Counted from the first letter of the stretch, positions 17,316-26,938 are shown. The stretch is 64,000 bases of DNA from Aquibacillus koreensis (GCF_025154055.1 NZ_JAOALK010000027.1:1-64000); one strand, 5' to 3'. Numbers and translations: made by a program. The notes: generated from the sequence alone by a model not told the origin.

Positions 17316-18914
17316 ATGAGTCTTGATGTGAAAAATACCATTGAGAGTGGCAAAACAGTGCTTGGAATTGAACTAGGATCAACCCGAATTAAAGCAGTAC
17401 TTATTGGTGAAGATCACACAACCATTGCATCTGGTAGCCATGACTGGGAAAACAGTTACGTGAACAATATCTGGACCTACAGCATCGAGGAAGTTTGGCA
17501 AGGGCTACAAAATAGCTACCGAAATATGGCAAATGACGTGAAACAGCAGTATGGAGTTACGCTTACAAAAATTGGGGCAATTGGTTTTAGTGCGATGATG
17601 CACGGCTATATGGCTTTTGATAAAGACGAGCAATTGTTAGTACCATTCCGTACATGGCGTAACAATATAACGGATCAGGCCTCCAAGGAGCTCACAGAAC
17701 TATTTAACTATCAAATCCCGCAGAGATGGAGTATTGCGCATTTGTATCAGGCAATACTGAATCAAGAAGAACATACGAGTGATATTCACTTCCAGACAAC
17801 GCTAGCTGGTTATGTACATTGGAAACTGACAGGCAAGAAGGTATTAGGCGTTGGTGAAGCATCGGGTATGTTCCCAATCGACTTGGAGACCAAGCGTTTT
17901 AACAAAACCATGATCAATCAATTTGATGAATTAGTTGCACCAAATGATTTTCAGTGGAAACTAGAAGATATTCTTCCTGAAGTCGTAGTAGCAGGTGAGC
18001 AGGCAGGTGTGCTGACGGAAGAAGGAGCAAAACTACTTGATCCGTCTGGCGAACTAGAAGCGGGCATTCCATTATGCCCACCAGAAGGTGACGCAGGGAC
18101 TGGGATGGTTGCAACCAACAGCATTGCGAAGCGCACCGGGAATGTTTCAGCTGGAACGTCTGCGTTTGCAATGGTTGTATTGGAAAAAGATTTGTCTAAA
18201 GTACATCCGGAAATTGATCTTGTTACGACTCCGAATGGTGATCTCGTAGCGATGGCTCACTCAAATAACTGTTCTTCAGACTTAAATGCGTGGGTTGGAC
18301 TATTTGAAGAATTTTCCCAAGTCATGGGTGTAGCAGTTGATACGAATAAATTATATGAAACGTTATTCAAGCAAGCGCTTCAAGGAGACCCAGATGGTGG
18401 TGGATTGCTTTCATACGGTTATCTATCTGGTGAACATATGACCCATTTTGAAGAAGGTCGTCCATTATTTGTCCGTTCTTCTGGAAGTAATTTCAATCTG
18501 GCTAATTTCATGCGTACGCATTTATTCACAGCTTTTGGTGCAATGAAAATAGGAATGGATATTTTGATTAATGAAGAAAAAGTACAATTGGATGAAGTGT
18601 TGGGCCACGGTGGTTTGTTTAAAACAGAAGGTGTTGGACAAAGCATCCTAGCTGCAGCGTTTAATGTGCCTGTTTCTGTCATGGAAACAGCAGGAGAAGG
18701 CGGCGCGTGGGGTATTGCCCTACTAGGTTCATACATGATCAACAAAAAAGACGGCGAAACATTAGAGACATATTTAAATGATAATGTTTTTGCGAATCAG
18801 TCTGTAAAAACGGTGTCTCCAGATCCAAAAGATGTTGAAGGATTTGAACAATTTATGACACGTTACAAGAATGGACTAGCGATTGAGCGTGCGGCAGTCG
18901 AGCATCATCAATAA
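17316..18914 (+). CDS. FGGY-family kinase, probable L-ribulokinase
   Basis: The 532-residue protein is an FGGY carbohydrate kinase: the N-terminal phosphate-binding loop reads [12 protein letters not shown], and the C-terminal domain carries [13 protein letters not shown] and [13 protein letters not shown]. It is cotranscribed with araD and araA, so it should phosphorylate L-ribulose. It does not look like classical B. subtilis/E. coli AraB, whose N-terminus reads roughly GVDFGT-SGR; it resembles the alternative ribulokinase (AraK) described in Clostridium. I start at ATG 17316 after TTGGAGGGG; an ATG at 17283 would precede that site. Xylulokinase is the alternative reading. Confidence 0.85.
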   Translation: MSLDVKNTIESGKTVLGIELGSTRIKAVLIGEDHTTIASGSHDWENSYVNNIWTYSIEEVWQGLQNSYRNMANDVKQQYGVTLTKIGAIGFSAMMHGYMAFDKDEQLLVPFRTWRNNITDQASKELTELFNYQIPQRWSIAHLYQAILNQEEHTSDIHFQTTLAGYVHWKLTGKKVLGVGEASGMFPIDLETKRFNKTMINQFDELVAPNDFQWKLEDILPEVVVAGEQAGVLTEEGAKLLDPSGELEAGIPLCPPEGDAGTGMVATNSIAKRTGNVSAGTSAFAMVVLEKDLSKVHPEIDLVTTPNGDLVAMAHSNNCSSDLNAWVGLFEEFSQVMGVAVDTNKLYETLFKQALQGDPDGGGLLSYGYLSGEHMTHFEEGRPLFVRSSGSNFNLANFMRTHLFTAFGAMKIGMDILINEEKVQLDEVLGHGGLFKTEGVGQSILAAAFNVPVSVMETAGEGGAWGIALLGSYMINKKDGETLETYLNDNVFANQSVKTVSPDPKDVEGFEQFMTRYKNGLAIERAAVEHHQ

Positions 18915-18944
18915 AAATTAGAAGCGAAAGGAGTGTAAATTCCA

Positions 18945-19637
18945 ATGTTAGAAAACCTAAAACAACAAGTACTAGAAGCAAATCTAGCATTACCGAAATA
19001 CGGCTTGGTTACATTTACGTGGGGAAATGTAAGTGGTTTTGACAAAGAGTCAGGCTTAGTTGTCATTAAGCCAAGTGGTGTTCCATATGAAAAGTTAAAG
19101 GCTGAAGATCTAGTCGTAGTTGACTTAGATGGAAATGTAGTGGAAGGCGATTTGAATCCATCTTCTGATACACCAACCCATATTGTACTCTATCGTGAAT
19201 TTCCAGGCATCGGAGGCGTGGTACATACCCATTCGCCTTGGGCAACAAGCTGGGCGCAAGCAGGTAAACCCGTTCATGCATTAGGCACAACCCAGGCGGA
19301 TTACTTTTATGGCACCGTTCCTTGTACGAGAAAAATGACAGAGGAAGAGATCGAAGGAGCTTATGAATTAGAGACAGGAAATGTGATTGTGGAGACATTT
19401 AACGATATTGATCCACTCCAAATTCCGAGTGTGCTTGTCCATAGTCATGCCCCGTTCAACTGGGGGAAAGACCCTGCGGAGGCCGTGCATAACGCGGTTG
19501 TTCTAGAAGAAGTAGCAAAAATGAATTATCATGCTTATCAAATTAACCCGGATATCGGACCGATGGATCAAAAATTACTAGACAAACACTATTTAAGAAA
19601 ACATGGTGCAAACGCTTATTACGGCCAGAAAAAATAA
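18945..19637 (+). CDS. araD: L-ribulose-5-phosphate 4-epimerase
   Basis: The 230-residue zinc enzyme of the class II aldolase/AraD family converts L-ribulose 5-phosphate to D-xylulose 5-phosphate. Motifs are TWGNVSGFD and KPSGVPYE for phosphate binding, [13 protein letters not shown] with zinc ligands, and [11 protein letters not shown] with a further His ligand. AraD proteins are usually 228-231 residues, so it is complete. It follows the kinase gene by 30 bases and precedes araA by 25. AAAGGAGTG lies upstream of the ATG. Confidence 0.95.
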   Translation: MLENLKQQVLEANLALPKYGLVTFTWGNVSGFDKESGLVVIKPSGVPYEKLKAEDLVVVDLDGNVVEGDLNPSSDTPTHIVLYREFPGIGGVVHTHSPWATSWAQAGKPVHALGTTQADYFYGTVPCTRKMTEEEIEGAYELETGNVIVETFNDIDPLQIPSVLVHSHAPFNWGKDPAEAVHNAVVLEEVAKMNYHAYQINPDIGPMDQKLLDKHYLRKHGANAYYGQKK

Positions 19638-19662
19638 TTAAAAATCCTAGGAGGAATAAAAC

Positions 19663-21150
19663 ATGTTAAAAACAAAGCCTTATGAATTTTGGTTCGTTAC
19701 AGGTAGTCAAAACCTTTACGGCGAAGAACCATTACGCCAAGTGGCAAACAACTCTAAAGAAGTGGTAGCTGGATTAAATAAAGATGGAGATCTTCCTTTT
19801 CCAATCGTATTCAAATCTGTTGTTAAAACAGCAGATGAAATTAAAAATCTAGCAATCGAAGCAAATACAAATGAAAATTGTGCGGGGTTAATCACGTGGA
19901 TGCACACGTTTTCCCCTGCAAAAATGTGGATCGCAGGACTAACTGCTTTGCAAAAGCCACTCCTTCACTTGCACACACAATTTAACCGTGATATTCCTTG
20001 GGGCGAGATCGATATGGATTTCATGAACTTAAACCAAGCAGCACATGGTGACAGAGAATACGGCTTTATCGGAACACGTATGGATGTTTCTAGAAAAGTA
20101 ATCGTAGGACATTGGCAAAATAAAGATGTTACAGCAAAGGTAGCTAGTTGGATGAAAACGGCTGTTGGTGTAACGGAAGGTCCAAACATTCGTGTTGCTC
20201 GTTTTGGGGATAACATGCGAAACGTTGCTGTTACCGATGGGGATAAAATCGAAGCTCAAATTAAGTTTGGCTGGACAGTTGACTACTATGGTATCGGTGA
20301 TTTAGTTGCCGAAATGAAAGAAGTAACGGATGCGGAACTAGATGCACTTTACAAAGAATATAGTGAATTATATGAGCTACCGGCAGAAGCTAGTGAGTCA
20401 GGTCCAGTGAGAGACTCGATCCTTGAGCAAGGCCGTATCGAGTTAGCGTTAAAATCATTCTTATCAAAAGGAAATTACAATGCTTTCACGACTAACTTTG
20501 AAGACCTGCACGGCATGAAGCAACTTCCGGGGCTAGCAGCACAACGCCTCATGGCAGAAGGCTATGGTTTTGCAGGTGAAGGGGATTGGAGAACTGCTGC
20601 ATTACTTCGCTTGATGAAAATCATGTCTAACAACCAAGGTACTTCATTTATGGAAGATTACACGTACCACTTAGAGCCAGGTAATGAGATGGTTCTTGGT
20701 TCGCACATGCTTGAAATTTGTCCGACTGTTTCTGCAACAAAACCAAAGATCGTTGTGAACCCACTGGGCATTGGTGGAAAAGAAGACCCAGCACGTCTTG
20801 TATTTGACGGTCGAGGTGGAGATGCTCTTAATGCATCACTTGTAGAGATGGGTGGCCGATTCCGTCTTGTGATCAACGAAGTAAAAGCAGAGCAACCAAC
20901 TAAGGAAACACCAAACTTGCCAGTAGCAAAAGTGTTATGGAAACCACAACCATCATTAAGCGAAGCTACAGAAGCATGGATATATGCTGGTGGAGCACAC
21001 CATACGGTCTTCACATTTGACGTAACAACAGAGCAACTATGCGACTTTGCTGACATGGCCAAAATAGAAGTAGTTGTAATTGATGAAGATACAAAAGTAA
21101 GACAATTCCGCAACGAGTTAAAGTGGAATGAAGCAATCTGGAGAAGATAA
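19663..21150 (+). CDS. araA: L-arabinose isomerase
   Basis: The 495-residue manganese-dependent enzyme converts L-arabinose to L-ribulose. It starts with the diagnostic YEFWFVTGSQNLYGEE and contains THTFSPAKMW-type active-site residues (seen as WMHTFSPAKMW), the catalytic glutamates in EGDWRTAALLR and MEDYTYHLE, and metal ligand histidines near LGSHMLE. Length matches B. subtilis AraA (496 aa). It is the last gene of the kinase-araD-araA operon; in B. subtilis the order is araA-araB-araD. AGGAGG precedes the ATG. A T-tailed repeat copy follows the stop. Confidence 0.97.
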   Translation: MLKTKPYEFWFVTGSQNLYGEEPLRQVANNSKEVVAGLNKDGDLPFPIVFKSVVKTADEIKNLAIEANTNENCAGLITWMHTFSPAKMWIAGLTALQKPLLHLHTQFNRDIPWGEIDMDFMNLNQAAHGDREYGFIGTRMDVSRKVIVGHWQNKDVTAKVASWMKTAVGVTEGPNIRVARFGDNMRNVAVTDGDKIEAQIKFGWTVDYYGIGDLVAEMKEVTDAELDALYKEYSELYELPAEASESGPVRDSILEQGRIELALKSFLSKGNYNAFTTNFEDLHGMKQLPGLAAQRLMAEGYGFAGEGDWRTAALLRLMKIMSNNQGTSFMEDYTYHLEPGNEMVLGSHMLEICPTVSATKPKIVVNPLGIGGKEDPARLVFDGRGGDALNASLVEMGGRFRLVINEVKAEQPTKETPNLPVAKVLWKPQPSLSEATEAWIYAGGAHHTVFTFDVTTEQLCDFADMAKIEVVVIDEDTKVRQFRNELKWNEAIWRR

Positions 21151-21151
21151 A

Positions 21152-21211
21152 ACGTAAACACAGGGACGGTTCTCTTGTTTCCAAATGGAAACAGAGAGCC
21201 GTCTTTTTTTC
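21152..21211 (+). repeat. Dispersed repeat, copy 8, terminator-like variant
   Basis: ACGTAAAC begins two bases after the araA stop. The stem GGGACGGTTCTC / GAGAGCCGTC is followed by TTTTTTT, in place of the usual CCCC. It therefore fits a Rho-independent terminator for the arabinose operon. Confidence 0.9.
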
Positions 21212-21353
21212 TCCAGAACCTTTTTTGCTCATTCTCATACGATGTTAAAAGGTTTGTAAATTTTTATGCATATTTTTATTAATTTCACATGTAATCGTCC
21301 CTTTTGCTAAATAATACATGTACATCTATGGATTAAACAGGGAGTGAAGGCTA

Positions 21354-22175
21354 TTGTCTGGTGCGGGATTAACAGAGTCATACATCAGGGTTGCGAATAT
21401 GGATTTGTACTGTGAATACTTATTGAATGATAAACCACCGATTTTGCTCATCCATGGATTTGCATCATCTATCTATACGTTTCGTCGGATCATTCCTTTA
21501 TTGATGGAACAATTTTCTGTTATTTCGGTTGATCTACCTGGGTTTGGTAAAAGTGAAAAGTCAAATTCTTTTGTCTATAGCTTTGAAAACTACGCAAAGG
21601 TAATGCTTGAATTCATCCAAACATTTAACTTATCCAGCACGCATATCGTTGCGCATTCTATGGGCGGACAAATTGCGCTTCACATGGCACGACTGGCTCC
21701 TGAAAAAGTGAACAAGCTTATCTTGTTATGTAGTTCCGGCTATCTTAAGCGTGCAAAAAAGCTGTTGATTTATAGTTCTTATTTACCATTTTTTGATCGA
21801 ATGGTGTATTATTATATCCACAGAAAAGACGTAAAAGATTACTTGCATAATGTTTTTTTTAACAAAGAATTAATTTGTGAAGAAATGATTGATGAATTTT
21901 CTAGGCCATTAGCAGAAAAACGGTTCTATAAATCTCTGATTCGCTTATTACGACACCGTGAAGGAGATCTATTGCCTAAACAATTACAGAAGATCGATGT
22001 ACCTACATTAATTATTTGGGGGGAGGAAGACCGTGTCGTACCACTCCATGTTGGCAAACAACTAGTGAAAGATTTACCTAACGCCCAATTAATTACGTAT
22101 GAAAAAACTGGACATTTAATCACAGAAGAAAGACCAGAACCAATTTTCCAAAACATATTAACCCATGTTATGTAG
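21354..22175 (+). CDS. Alpha/beta-hydrolase
   Basis: The 273-residue protein has the alpha/beta-hydrolase fold. The oxyanion segment is LIHGFASS, the nucleophile elbow AHSMGGQ (Ser), then acid Asp in GEEDRVVPL and His in TGHLITEE. It has no signal peptide. The substrate cannot be inferred; MhpC- or YugF-like esterases/hydrolases are similar. The start is TTG at 21354 behind GGGAGTGAAGG. It stands alone between the arabinose operon and a convergent lipoprotein gene. Confidence 0.85.
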   Translation: MSGAGLTESYIRVANMDLYCEYLLNDKPPILLIHGFASSIYTFRRIIPLLMEQFSVISVDLPGFGKSEKSNSFVYSFENYAKVMLEFIQTFNLSSTHIVAHSMGGQIALHMARLAPEKVNKLILLCSSGYLKRAKKLLIYSSYLPFFDRMVYYYIHRKDVKDYLHNVFFNKELICEEMIDEFSRPLAEKRFYKSLIRLLRHREGDLLPKQLQKIDVPTLIIWGEEDRVVPLHVGKQLVKDLPNAQLITYEKTGHLITEERPEPIFQNILTHVM

Positions 22176-22197
22176 CGGGAATAATCTCTTTTGAAAA

Positions 22198-22229
22198 AAG
22201 GGAGGCAGTTATTAGCTACTGCTTCCTTA
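22198..22229 (+). terminator. Terminator candidate after the hydrolase gene
   Basis: AAGGGAGGCAGT pairs with ACTGCTTCCTT (one G-T wobble, one bulge) around an 8-base loop, 23 bases after the stop. Confidence 0.5.
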
Positions 22230-22249
22230 ACAAAAGAAGCACCCTAAGG

Positions 22250-22627
22250 TTACTCCCCGTAATGACGGGTAATGATTTCAAAAAATTGATCCGAATCGCC
22301 CATATCCAATGTATAGGTCGTATTCGTATTGCTCGTTTTCATAATCGTACCGGTACTCGCTTGTATCCAGAGGAAATAACTCTTTTGACCATATTCAAAT
22401 TTGTATTCTGGTTCTGCTATATCAACAGTACCAGGATCTTTTGTTGCGTTTTTAACTGCTTGCAAAATAACATCGATCTCTTCTTCATCTGTTATTTCAA
22501 CGGTTGTATTAGCTTTCGTTTTCTGGAAGTTTTCCATTTCAACTATGGTAATTTTGCTCGGTGATGTACAGGCAACTAGAAAAAGTGTAATAATCACGAA
22601 AGTTGCAATAAACCTAAATAAGCGCAT
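22250..22627 (-). CDS. Small lipoprotein, YhfM-like
   Basis: The 125-residue lipoprotein has a signal peptide with lipobox LVAC (C20). The mature part alternates charged strands (EEIDVILQAVKNATKDPG...PEYKFEY) and ends with DQFFEIITRHYGE. This layout resembles the YhfM-like domain found in small Bacillus lipoproteins; the match is by eye. I start at ATG 22627, which has AAAGGTG at proper spacing; a GTG three codons earlier overlaps that site. Function unknown. Confidence 0.7.
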   Translation of the reverse strand: MRLFRFIATFVIITLFLVACTSPSKITIVEMENFQKTKANTTVEITDEEEIDVILQAVKNATKDPGTVDIAEPEYKFEYGQKSYFLWIQASTGTIMKTSNTNTTYTLDMGDSDQFFEIITRHYGE

Positions 22628-22675
22628 GAGATACACACCTTTGTCATTTATTTTCCTACTTCTGATTAACTCCTG

Positions 22676-22978
22676 CTAGTTTAACAAAAAATGTAGAATC
22701 GGGGGTGAAAGTAATAGTAGGATAGCACTTAATAATAGCGTTTTTGATACCACGCCGGGAAGTTTTTCTCTACCTTTTCCTGTGTACCATCCACTGAATT
22801 GGAGTTTATTTCTATACAAAACAAAGATGAAGATAAATACGCCGAACATAGATATCCATCCATATTTGTCCGTATCAATACCGATACTTGTATATATTGC
22901 ATGCGGAATTCCATCCAAGACTGTTCCAAGGATCGCAATGATAAAAATTATTCTGAGTAATTCTAAAATCACGCTCAA
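22676..22978 (-). CDS. Hypothetical membrane protein (about 100 aa)
   Basis: The protein has three predicted helices (IIFIIAILGTVL, MFGVFIFIFVLY, LLLSAILLLLSPPILHFLL) with a short cytoplasmic loop. I place the start at TTG 22978 or GTG 22972, both after GGGGGAGAGG; an upstream TTG at 23017 has no ribosome site. No family recognised. It precedes the lipoprotein gene on the same strand by about 50 bases and may be cotranscribed. Confidence 0.55.
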   Translation of the reverse strand: MSVILELLRIIFIIAILGTVLDGIPHAIYTSIGIDTDKYGWISMFGVFIFIFVLYRNKLQFSGWYTGKGREKLPGVVSKTLLLSAILLLLSPPILHFLLN

Positions 22979-23206
22979 AGACCTCTCCCCCTGTTCGTTA
23001 AAGTTACCCGTAGACAAAAAAAATATCCATTACTATTTTAACATAAAAATCCAATTATCATTGTTTATCAATCGCTATTAGGAAAGCAAAAAGCATCATA
23101 TCTGTACACGGTAGTTTTTGCGATTGTGTTTGTGGATGATCTGTTTCTATTTTCTAGCCTTCTTTATTAAAATATAATTCGCGGTAAGGCTGTATCATAA
23201 TGTAAA

Positions 23207-23237
23207 ACGTAAACAGGAGAACCGTCCCCATGTTTCC
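23207..23237. repeat. Dispersed repeat, copy 9 (half unit)
   Basis: The arm is ACGTAAAC-AGGAGAACCGTCCCC-ATGTTTCC. It lies upstream of mnmH. Confidence 0.8.
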
Positions 23238-23332
23238 AATTCTATTAGTATGGTAAAATTAATAGGGTGATAGTTTAGTGATTATAAATAGAGTAATGGT
23301 GGTAAAATACATGTATTAGGAAGTGAATCTTT

Positions 23333-24400
23333 ATGTTTAAAGATATTGCTCTCGAAGATCTTTTTTGTCTTAAGAATGAAGCAAACCATACGCTTGTTGA
23401 TGTTCGTTCGCCAAAGGAATTTATGGAAACGACGATTCCAGGGAGTATCAATGTCCCGATCTTTGACGATGAGGAACGCGCGGAGGTTGGTACGCTTTAT
23501 AAGCAAAAAGGGCAAGAAGAAGCAAAAGAACGTGGCCTAGAAATTTTTTCTGCAAAATTGCCTGGGTTTATTACAACATGTAAGCAATTGGGCACACCAC
23601 TAACCGTATTTTGTTGGCGTGGTGGGATGCGTAGCAAGACGGCTGCGACTGTTTTGGATTTAATGGGTATGGAAGTGAATCGCTTATCTGGCGGGATCCG
23701 TGCTTATCGCCAGTGGGTAGTTGATACGTTGGAAAAAGAGGAATGTAATCCTGAACTGCTTGTGTTAAATGGATACACGGGAGCGGGAAAAACATTGATC
23801 CTACACGAACTAATGAAAAGGCAGTACCCGGTGATTGATTTAGAAGGGATGGCCCAACATCGAGGATCTATCTTTGGTCAAATAGGAATTAACCCAAGTA
23901 ATCAGAAAAATTTTGAATCCCAACTTGTACAAAAGTTGATTGAGTATAAAGAACATCCCTATGTATTTATTGAGGGGGAAAGCAAACGAATTGGTAAAGC
24001 AACTGTTCCAGATTTTCTTATGAATAAAAAAGAAAAAAGTATGCAGATTTTCATTGATATGCCGTTAGAGACCCGTGTTGAACATATTCTTGAAGCATAC
24101 CATCCGTGGGAATATCCGGAGAAATTTATCGATGCATTTCAGATCATTAAGAAACGCATCCATACGCCTGTTGCTAAAGAGATTGAGCACGATTTACGAA
24201 CAGGAAACTATCGTCACGCGGTTGCATTGTTATTAACTTATTATTATGATCCAAAATATAATCACAGCACAAGTCATCCAAATGCTAAATCATTGCACAT
24301 TCAAGCAGAAACGATCGAGGAAGCTGTTGAGAAAATAGAAAACGTAGTTGGAGATATTTTTCCGTTAAAGAATAAATTGCGCGAAACACTCCATCATTAA
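23333..24400 (+). CDS. mnmH: tRNA 2-selenouridine synthase
   Basis: This 355-residue two-domain protein is MnmH/SelU (YbbB). The N-terminal rhodanese domain has the catalytic C94 in FCWRGGMRS; the C-terminal P-loop domain has GYTGAGKT (147-154). The enzyme replaces sulfur by selenium in the wobble 2-thiouridine of certain tRNAs, passing through a geranylated intermediate, and needs selenophosphate from SelD. No selD lies in this window. The MscS gene follows after 33 bases. Confidence 0.93.
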   Translation: MFKDIALEDLFCLKNEANHTLVDVRSPKEFMETTIPGSINVPIFDDEERAEVGTLYKQKGQEEAKERGLEIFSAKLPGFITTCKQLGTPLTVFCWRGGMRSKTAATVLDLMGMEVNRLSGGIRAYRQWVVDTLEKEECNPELLVLNGYTGAGKTLILHELMKRQYPVIDLEGMAQHRGSIFGQIGINPSNQKNFESQLVQKLIEYKEHPYVFIEGESKRIGKATVPDFLMNKKEKSMQIFIDMPLETRVEHILEAYHPWEYPEKFIDAFQIIKKRIHTPVAKEIEHDLRTGNYRHAVALLLTYYYDPKYNHSTSHPNAKSLHIQAETIEEAVEKIENVVGDIFPLKNKLRETLHH

Positions 24401-24433
24401 GCGTGTTATCATCATTAGAATGGGAGGGAGCAA

Positions 24434-25669
24434 ATGAAGTACATAGAAGATTGGTTGGTACAATATGATATGTCTGCTACTTGGGCAGGTTATCTTGCCA
24501 ATATCATTATGATCCTTTTAATAGGAATCATCTGTATTATTGCAAATTTTATTACGAAAAAAGTCGTGATCAGAGTCATTAGCCATTATGTGAAAAGAAA
24601 CAAATTCACATGGGACGATATTTTGTTGGAAAGAAAAGTGTTTCATAAGCTTTCTCATATTGTTCCGGCAATTATTATAATCGTATTTGCCACCACCACC
24701 ACCTTTTTTTCAGGTTATAACGAAATAATTGAAAGAGGGGCAATCATCTATATCATCATGGCAGGTTTGATGGTGATCTTTAGCTTACTAAATGCAATTA
24801 ACGATATCTATCAAACGTTTGAGATTGCGAAGTTAAGACCAATTAAAGGATATCTACAGGTAGCTAATATTATTGTCATTATTGTAGGGGTAGTCTTGGT
24901 CATCTCTATCCTAGTGGGAGAAAGTCCGTTTATTTTGCTGAGCGGAATTGGTGCCCTTTCTGCAGTGATCTTGTTGATTTTTAAAGATTCGATCTTAGGT
25001 CTCGTTGCAGGGATTCAATTGGCGGCGAATGATATGGTCCGTGTCGGTGACTGGATTGAAATGCCTAAATATGGCGCTGATGGAGACATTATTGATATTT
25101 CACTTGTCACGGTGAAAGTACAAAACTGGGACAAAACGATTACAACAATCCCAAGTTATGCGCTTGTATCCGATTCGTTTATTAACTGGCGAGGGATGCA
25201 AGACGCTGGTGGCCGACGTATCATGCGATCTTTATTTATTGATAAAAGTAGTATTACTTTTTTATCGAAGGACATGATTGAAAGCCTGAAAAGTATCCAC
25301 TATTTGTCTGAATATCTTCTTGAAAAAGAAGAAGAAATTGAGGCTTACAATACAAGGCATGATATAAATGATAGTAATACCGTAAATCGACGTTCACTTA
25401 CGAACATCGGTGTGTTCAGGGCCTACATTCAAAAATATCTTGAGCACCATCCGCAAATTAAACAAGACATGACCTTAATGGTTAGGCAGCTTGCGCCAAC
25501 AGAACACGGGTTGCCGCTTGAGATATATGCTTTTACCAATGATATTAGGTGGCATATCTATGAAGGGATCCAATCCGATATCTTTGACCACCTGTTTGCC
25601 GTCGCACCAGAATTCGGCATTCGCCTATTCCAAAACCCATCCGGCAACGACTTTAGAAACTTAACGTGA
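24434..25669 (+). CDS. Mechanosensitive channel, MscS family (YbdG-like)
   Basis: The 411-residue membrane protein has about five helices, then the MscS pore helix and beta domain (GIGALSAVILLIFKDSILGLVAGIQ, continuing DMVRVGDWIEMPKYGADGDI). The large C-terminal extension and the GADGDI variant match the YbdG/MscM group, which gates at mild osmotic stress. The last codon (ACG) and the TGA stop come from the outer end of a dispersed repeat, so the native C-terminus may have been changed by the insertion. Confidence 0.9.
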   Translation: MKYIEDWLVQYDMSATWAGYLANIIMILLIGIICIIANFITKKVVIRVISHYVKRNKFTWDDILLERKVFHKLSHIVPAIIIIVFATTTTFFSGYNEIIERGAIIYIIMAGLMVIFSLLNAINDIYQTFEIAKLRPIKGYLQVANIIVIIVGVVLVISILVGESPFILLSGIGALSAVILLIFKDSILGLVAGIQLAANDMVRVGDWIEMPKYGADGDIIDISLVTVKVQNWDKTITTIPSYALVSDSFINWRGMQDAGGRRIMRSLFIDKSSITFLSKDMIESLKSIHYLSEYLLEKEEEIEAYNTRHDINDSNTVNRRSLTNIGVFRAYIQKYLEHHPQIKQDMTLMVRQLAPTEHGLPLEIYAFTNDIRWHIYEGIQSDIFDHLFAVAPEFGIRLFQNPSGNDFRNLT

Positions 25670-25727
25670 ACATAGGGACGGTTCTTGTGTTTCCATTTTG
25701 GAAACACGAGAACCGTCTTTTGTTTAT
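25664..25727 (+). repeat. Dispersed repeat, copy 10, terminator-like variant
   Basis: The copy starts ACGTGAAC, whose ACG TGA encodes the last residue and stop of the MscS gene. The stem GGGACGGTTCTTGTG / CACGAGAACCGTC is followed by TTTTGTTTAT instead of CCCC. Confidence 0.9.
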
Positions 25728-25825
25728 GTAGTTCGTATTAAGTTATGGAATCATTCAACCACATTGTAAAGAAATGTTAAAATGTAAACAAAGGTGAAAT
25801 ACAAGATAAGGAAAAGAGTGGTGAG

Positions 25826-26145
25826 ATGAAGAGAATTACTTTTTCTTTTGTCTATTCTAAGTCTTGGCTGTTCTTCTAATCAGGATGAACTAAGGAATTT
25901 TTATTGAATCATATAATAATCATGCGAAGGAGCTTTAATCTGTTGATCTGCTAGACAATGAGGATGTGCAACAAAAAGAAGATTATAATTATCTGCATAA
26001 ATCATATTTGTACACGATTGGAGCATATCATCACGAAGATGATCTTAGTATTGAACTTGCTATTGAACAGGACCAGTTTTTTAAAGGGGCAGGTTATGAT
26101 AGTTCATTAGTTATCGCTACTGTATTAGGAATAGAGGTGAAATAA
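25826..26145 (+). pseudogene. Decayed lipoprotein gene
   Basis: ATG AAG AGA ATT starts a signal peptide that then shifts frame. In the next frame it continues LFLLSILSLGCSSNQDELRN, with lipobox SLGC, up to a TGA. After another shift the frame reads ESYNNHAKEL, a TAA, then a long coherent tail (SVDLLDNEDVQQ ... SSLVIATVLGIEVK) ending at 26145. Two frameshifts and two internal stops separate parts that together look like one small lipoprotein of about 105 residues. The next gene starts 4 bases later, so they were probably one operon. Confidence 0.65.
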
Positions 26146-26148
26146 TAA

Positions 26149-26748
26149 ATGTCATATTTATCGGGTTTCTTTAGAGTATTGATTATCCTTTTGCTTTTAT
26201 ATGCTTATCACATGATCATAAGCAATCTCGATTTTATTCAAAGTACAGTTGTATATCTCCTATTATTTGCAATTGTATTAATTGTAGCTTTTTGGATCGC
26301 AAATAAACTAGATCTATCAATAGACGTAGTTCGATTTCCAATACTAATCCGAATTATTGTGAGTTGTCTCATCATCCTGTTTTTCTGTTACTCGTTCTTT
26401 ACTACTCATTTCTATACAGATAAACAGTTGATCGAGACCGGATTAGAAAAAATAGAAATGTATTATCAGTTGAATCAAGTTAACTTTACCGATGAAGAAC
26501 GACAAGAACTACTAGATTCTATATTTCATGAGCAGTTTGGCTATTCTGTGCAGTTACTCGGAAAATATCCAGAAGCCGAGTTAGTGGAAGCAAATGCACT
26601 CAATATAACCCGGAACTTCTACCAATATAACCTGCTAGTAAAAGTGGAATTATCTGAGGGAGGCCACAAGTGGACGGAGAAATATATGCTGATATTGGAA
26701 AGGGACGGGTTTACATTTAAATTGAATGGGATGTCCTATGTTGATTAA
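26149..26748 (+). CDS. Hypothetical membrane protein (199 aa)
   Basis: The 199-residue product has three hydrophobic helices in the first 90 residues (VLIILLLLYAYHMII, VVYLLLFAIVLIVAFWIA, IIVSCLIILFFCYSFF), then an extracytoplasmic domain of about 105 residues with Glu-rich helix and beta strands. No family recognised. It starts 4 bases after the decayed lipoprotein gene and uses GAGGTG as ribosome site. It probably acted with that lipoprotein. Confidence 0.65.
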   Translation: MSYLSGFFRVLIILLLLYAYHMIISNLDFIQSTVVYLLLFAIVLIVAFWIANKLDLSIDVVRFPILIRIIVSCLIILFFCYSFFTTHFYTDKQLIETGLEKIEMYYQLNQVNFTDEERQELLDSIFHEQFGYSVQLLGKYPEAELVEANALNITRNFYQYNLLVKVELSEGGHKWTEKYMLILERDGFTFKLNGMSYVD

Positions 26749-26806
26749 GCTTATGCGACGAAATGATCATATTAATAAATTCCTTAAAAACATTACAGTT
26801 AGTTAG

Positions 26807-26832
26807 TAAAACGCTCATCCTGAGCGTTTTTT
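26807..26832 (+). terminator. Rho-independent terminator
   Basis: AAAACGCTCA and TGAGCGTTTT form a 10-bp stem with a 3-base loop, followed by TTTCTTTC. Confidence 0.8.
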
Positions 26833-26915
26833 CTTTCTATTTATGTGATGACATGAATCTAAAATGAACGTTATCATTACATGTAATCAATAAAAAAATG
26901 TTAATAAACAGTAAT

Positions 26916-26938
26916 AATTTATTGTTAAACAATAAATT
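26916..26938. promoter_or_regulatory. Operator-like palindrome upstream of the DUF817 gene
   Basis: AATTTATTGTT and AACAATAAATT are perfect 11-base arms around one A, about 95 bases before the DUF817 start. The symmetry suggests a dimeric repressor site; the protein is unknown. Confidence 0.35.
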
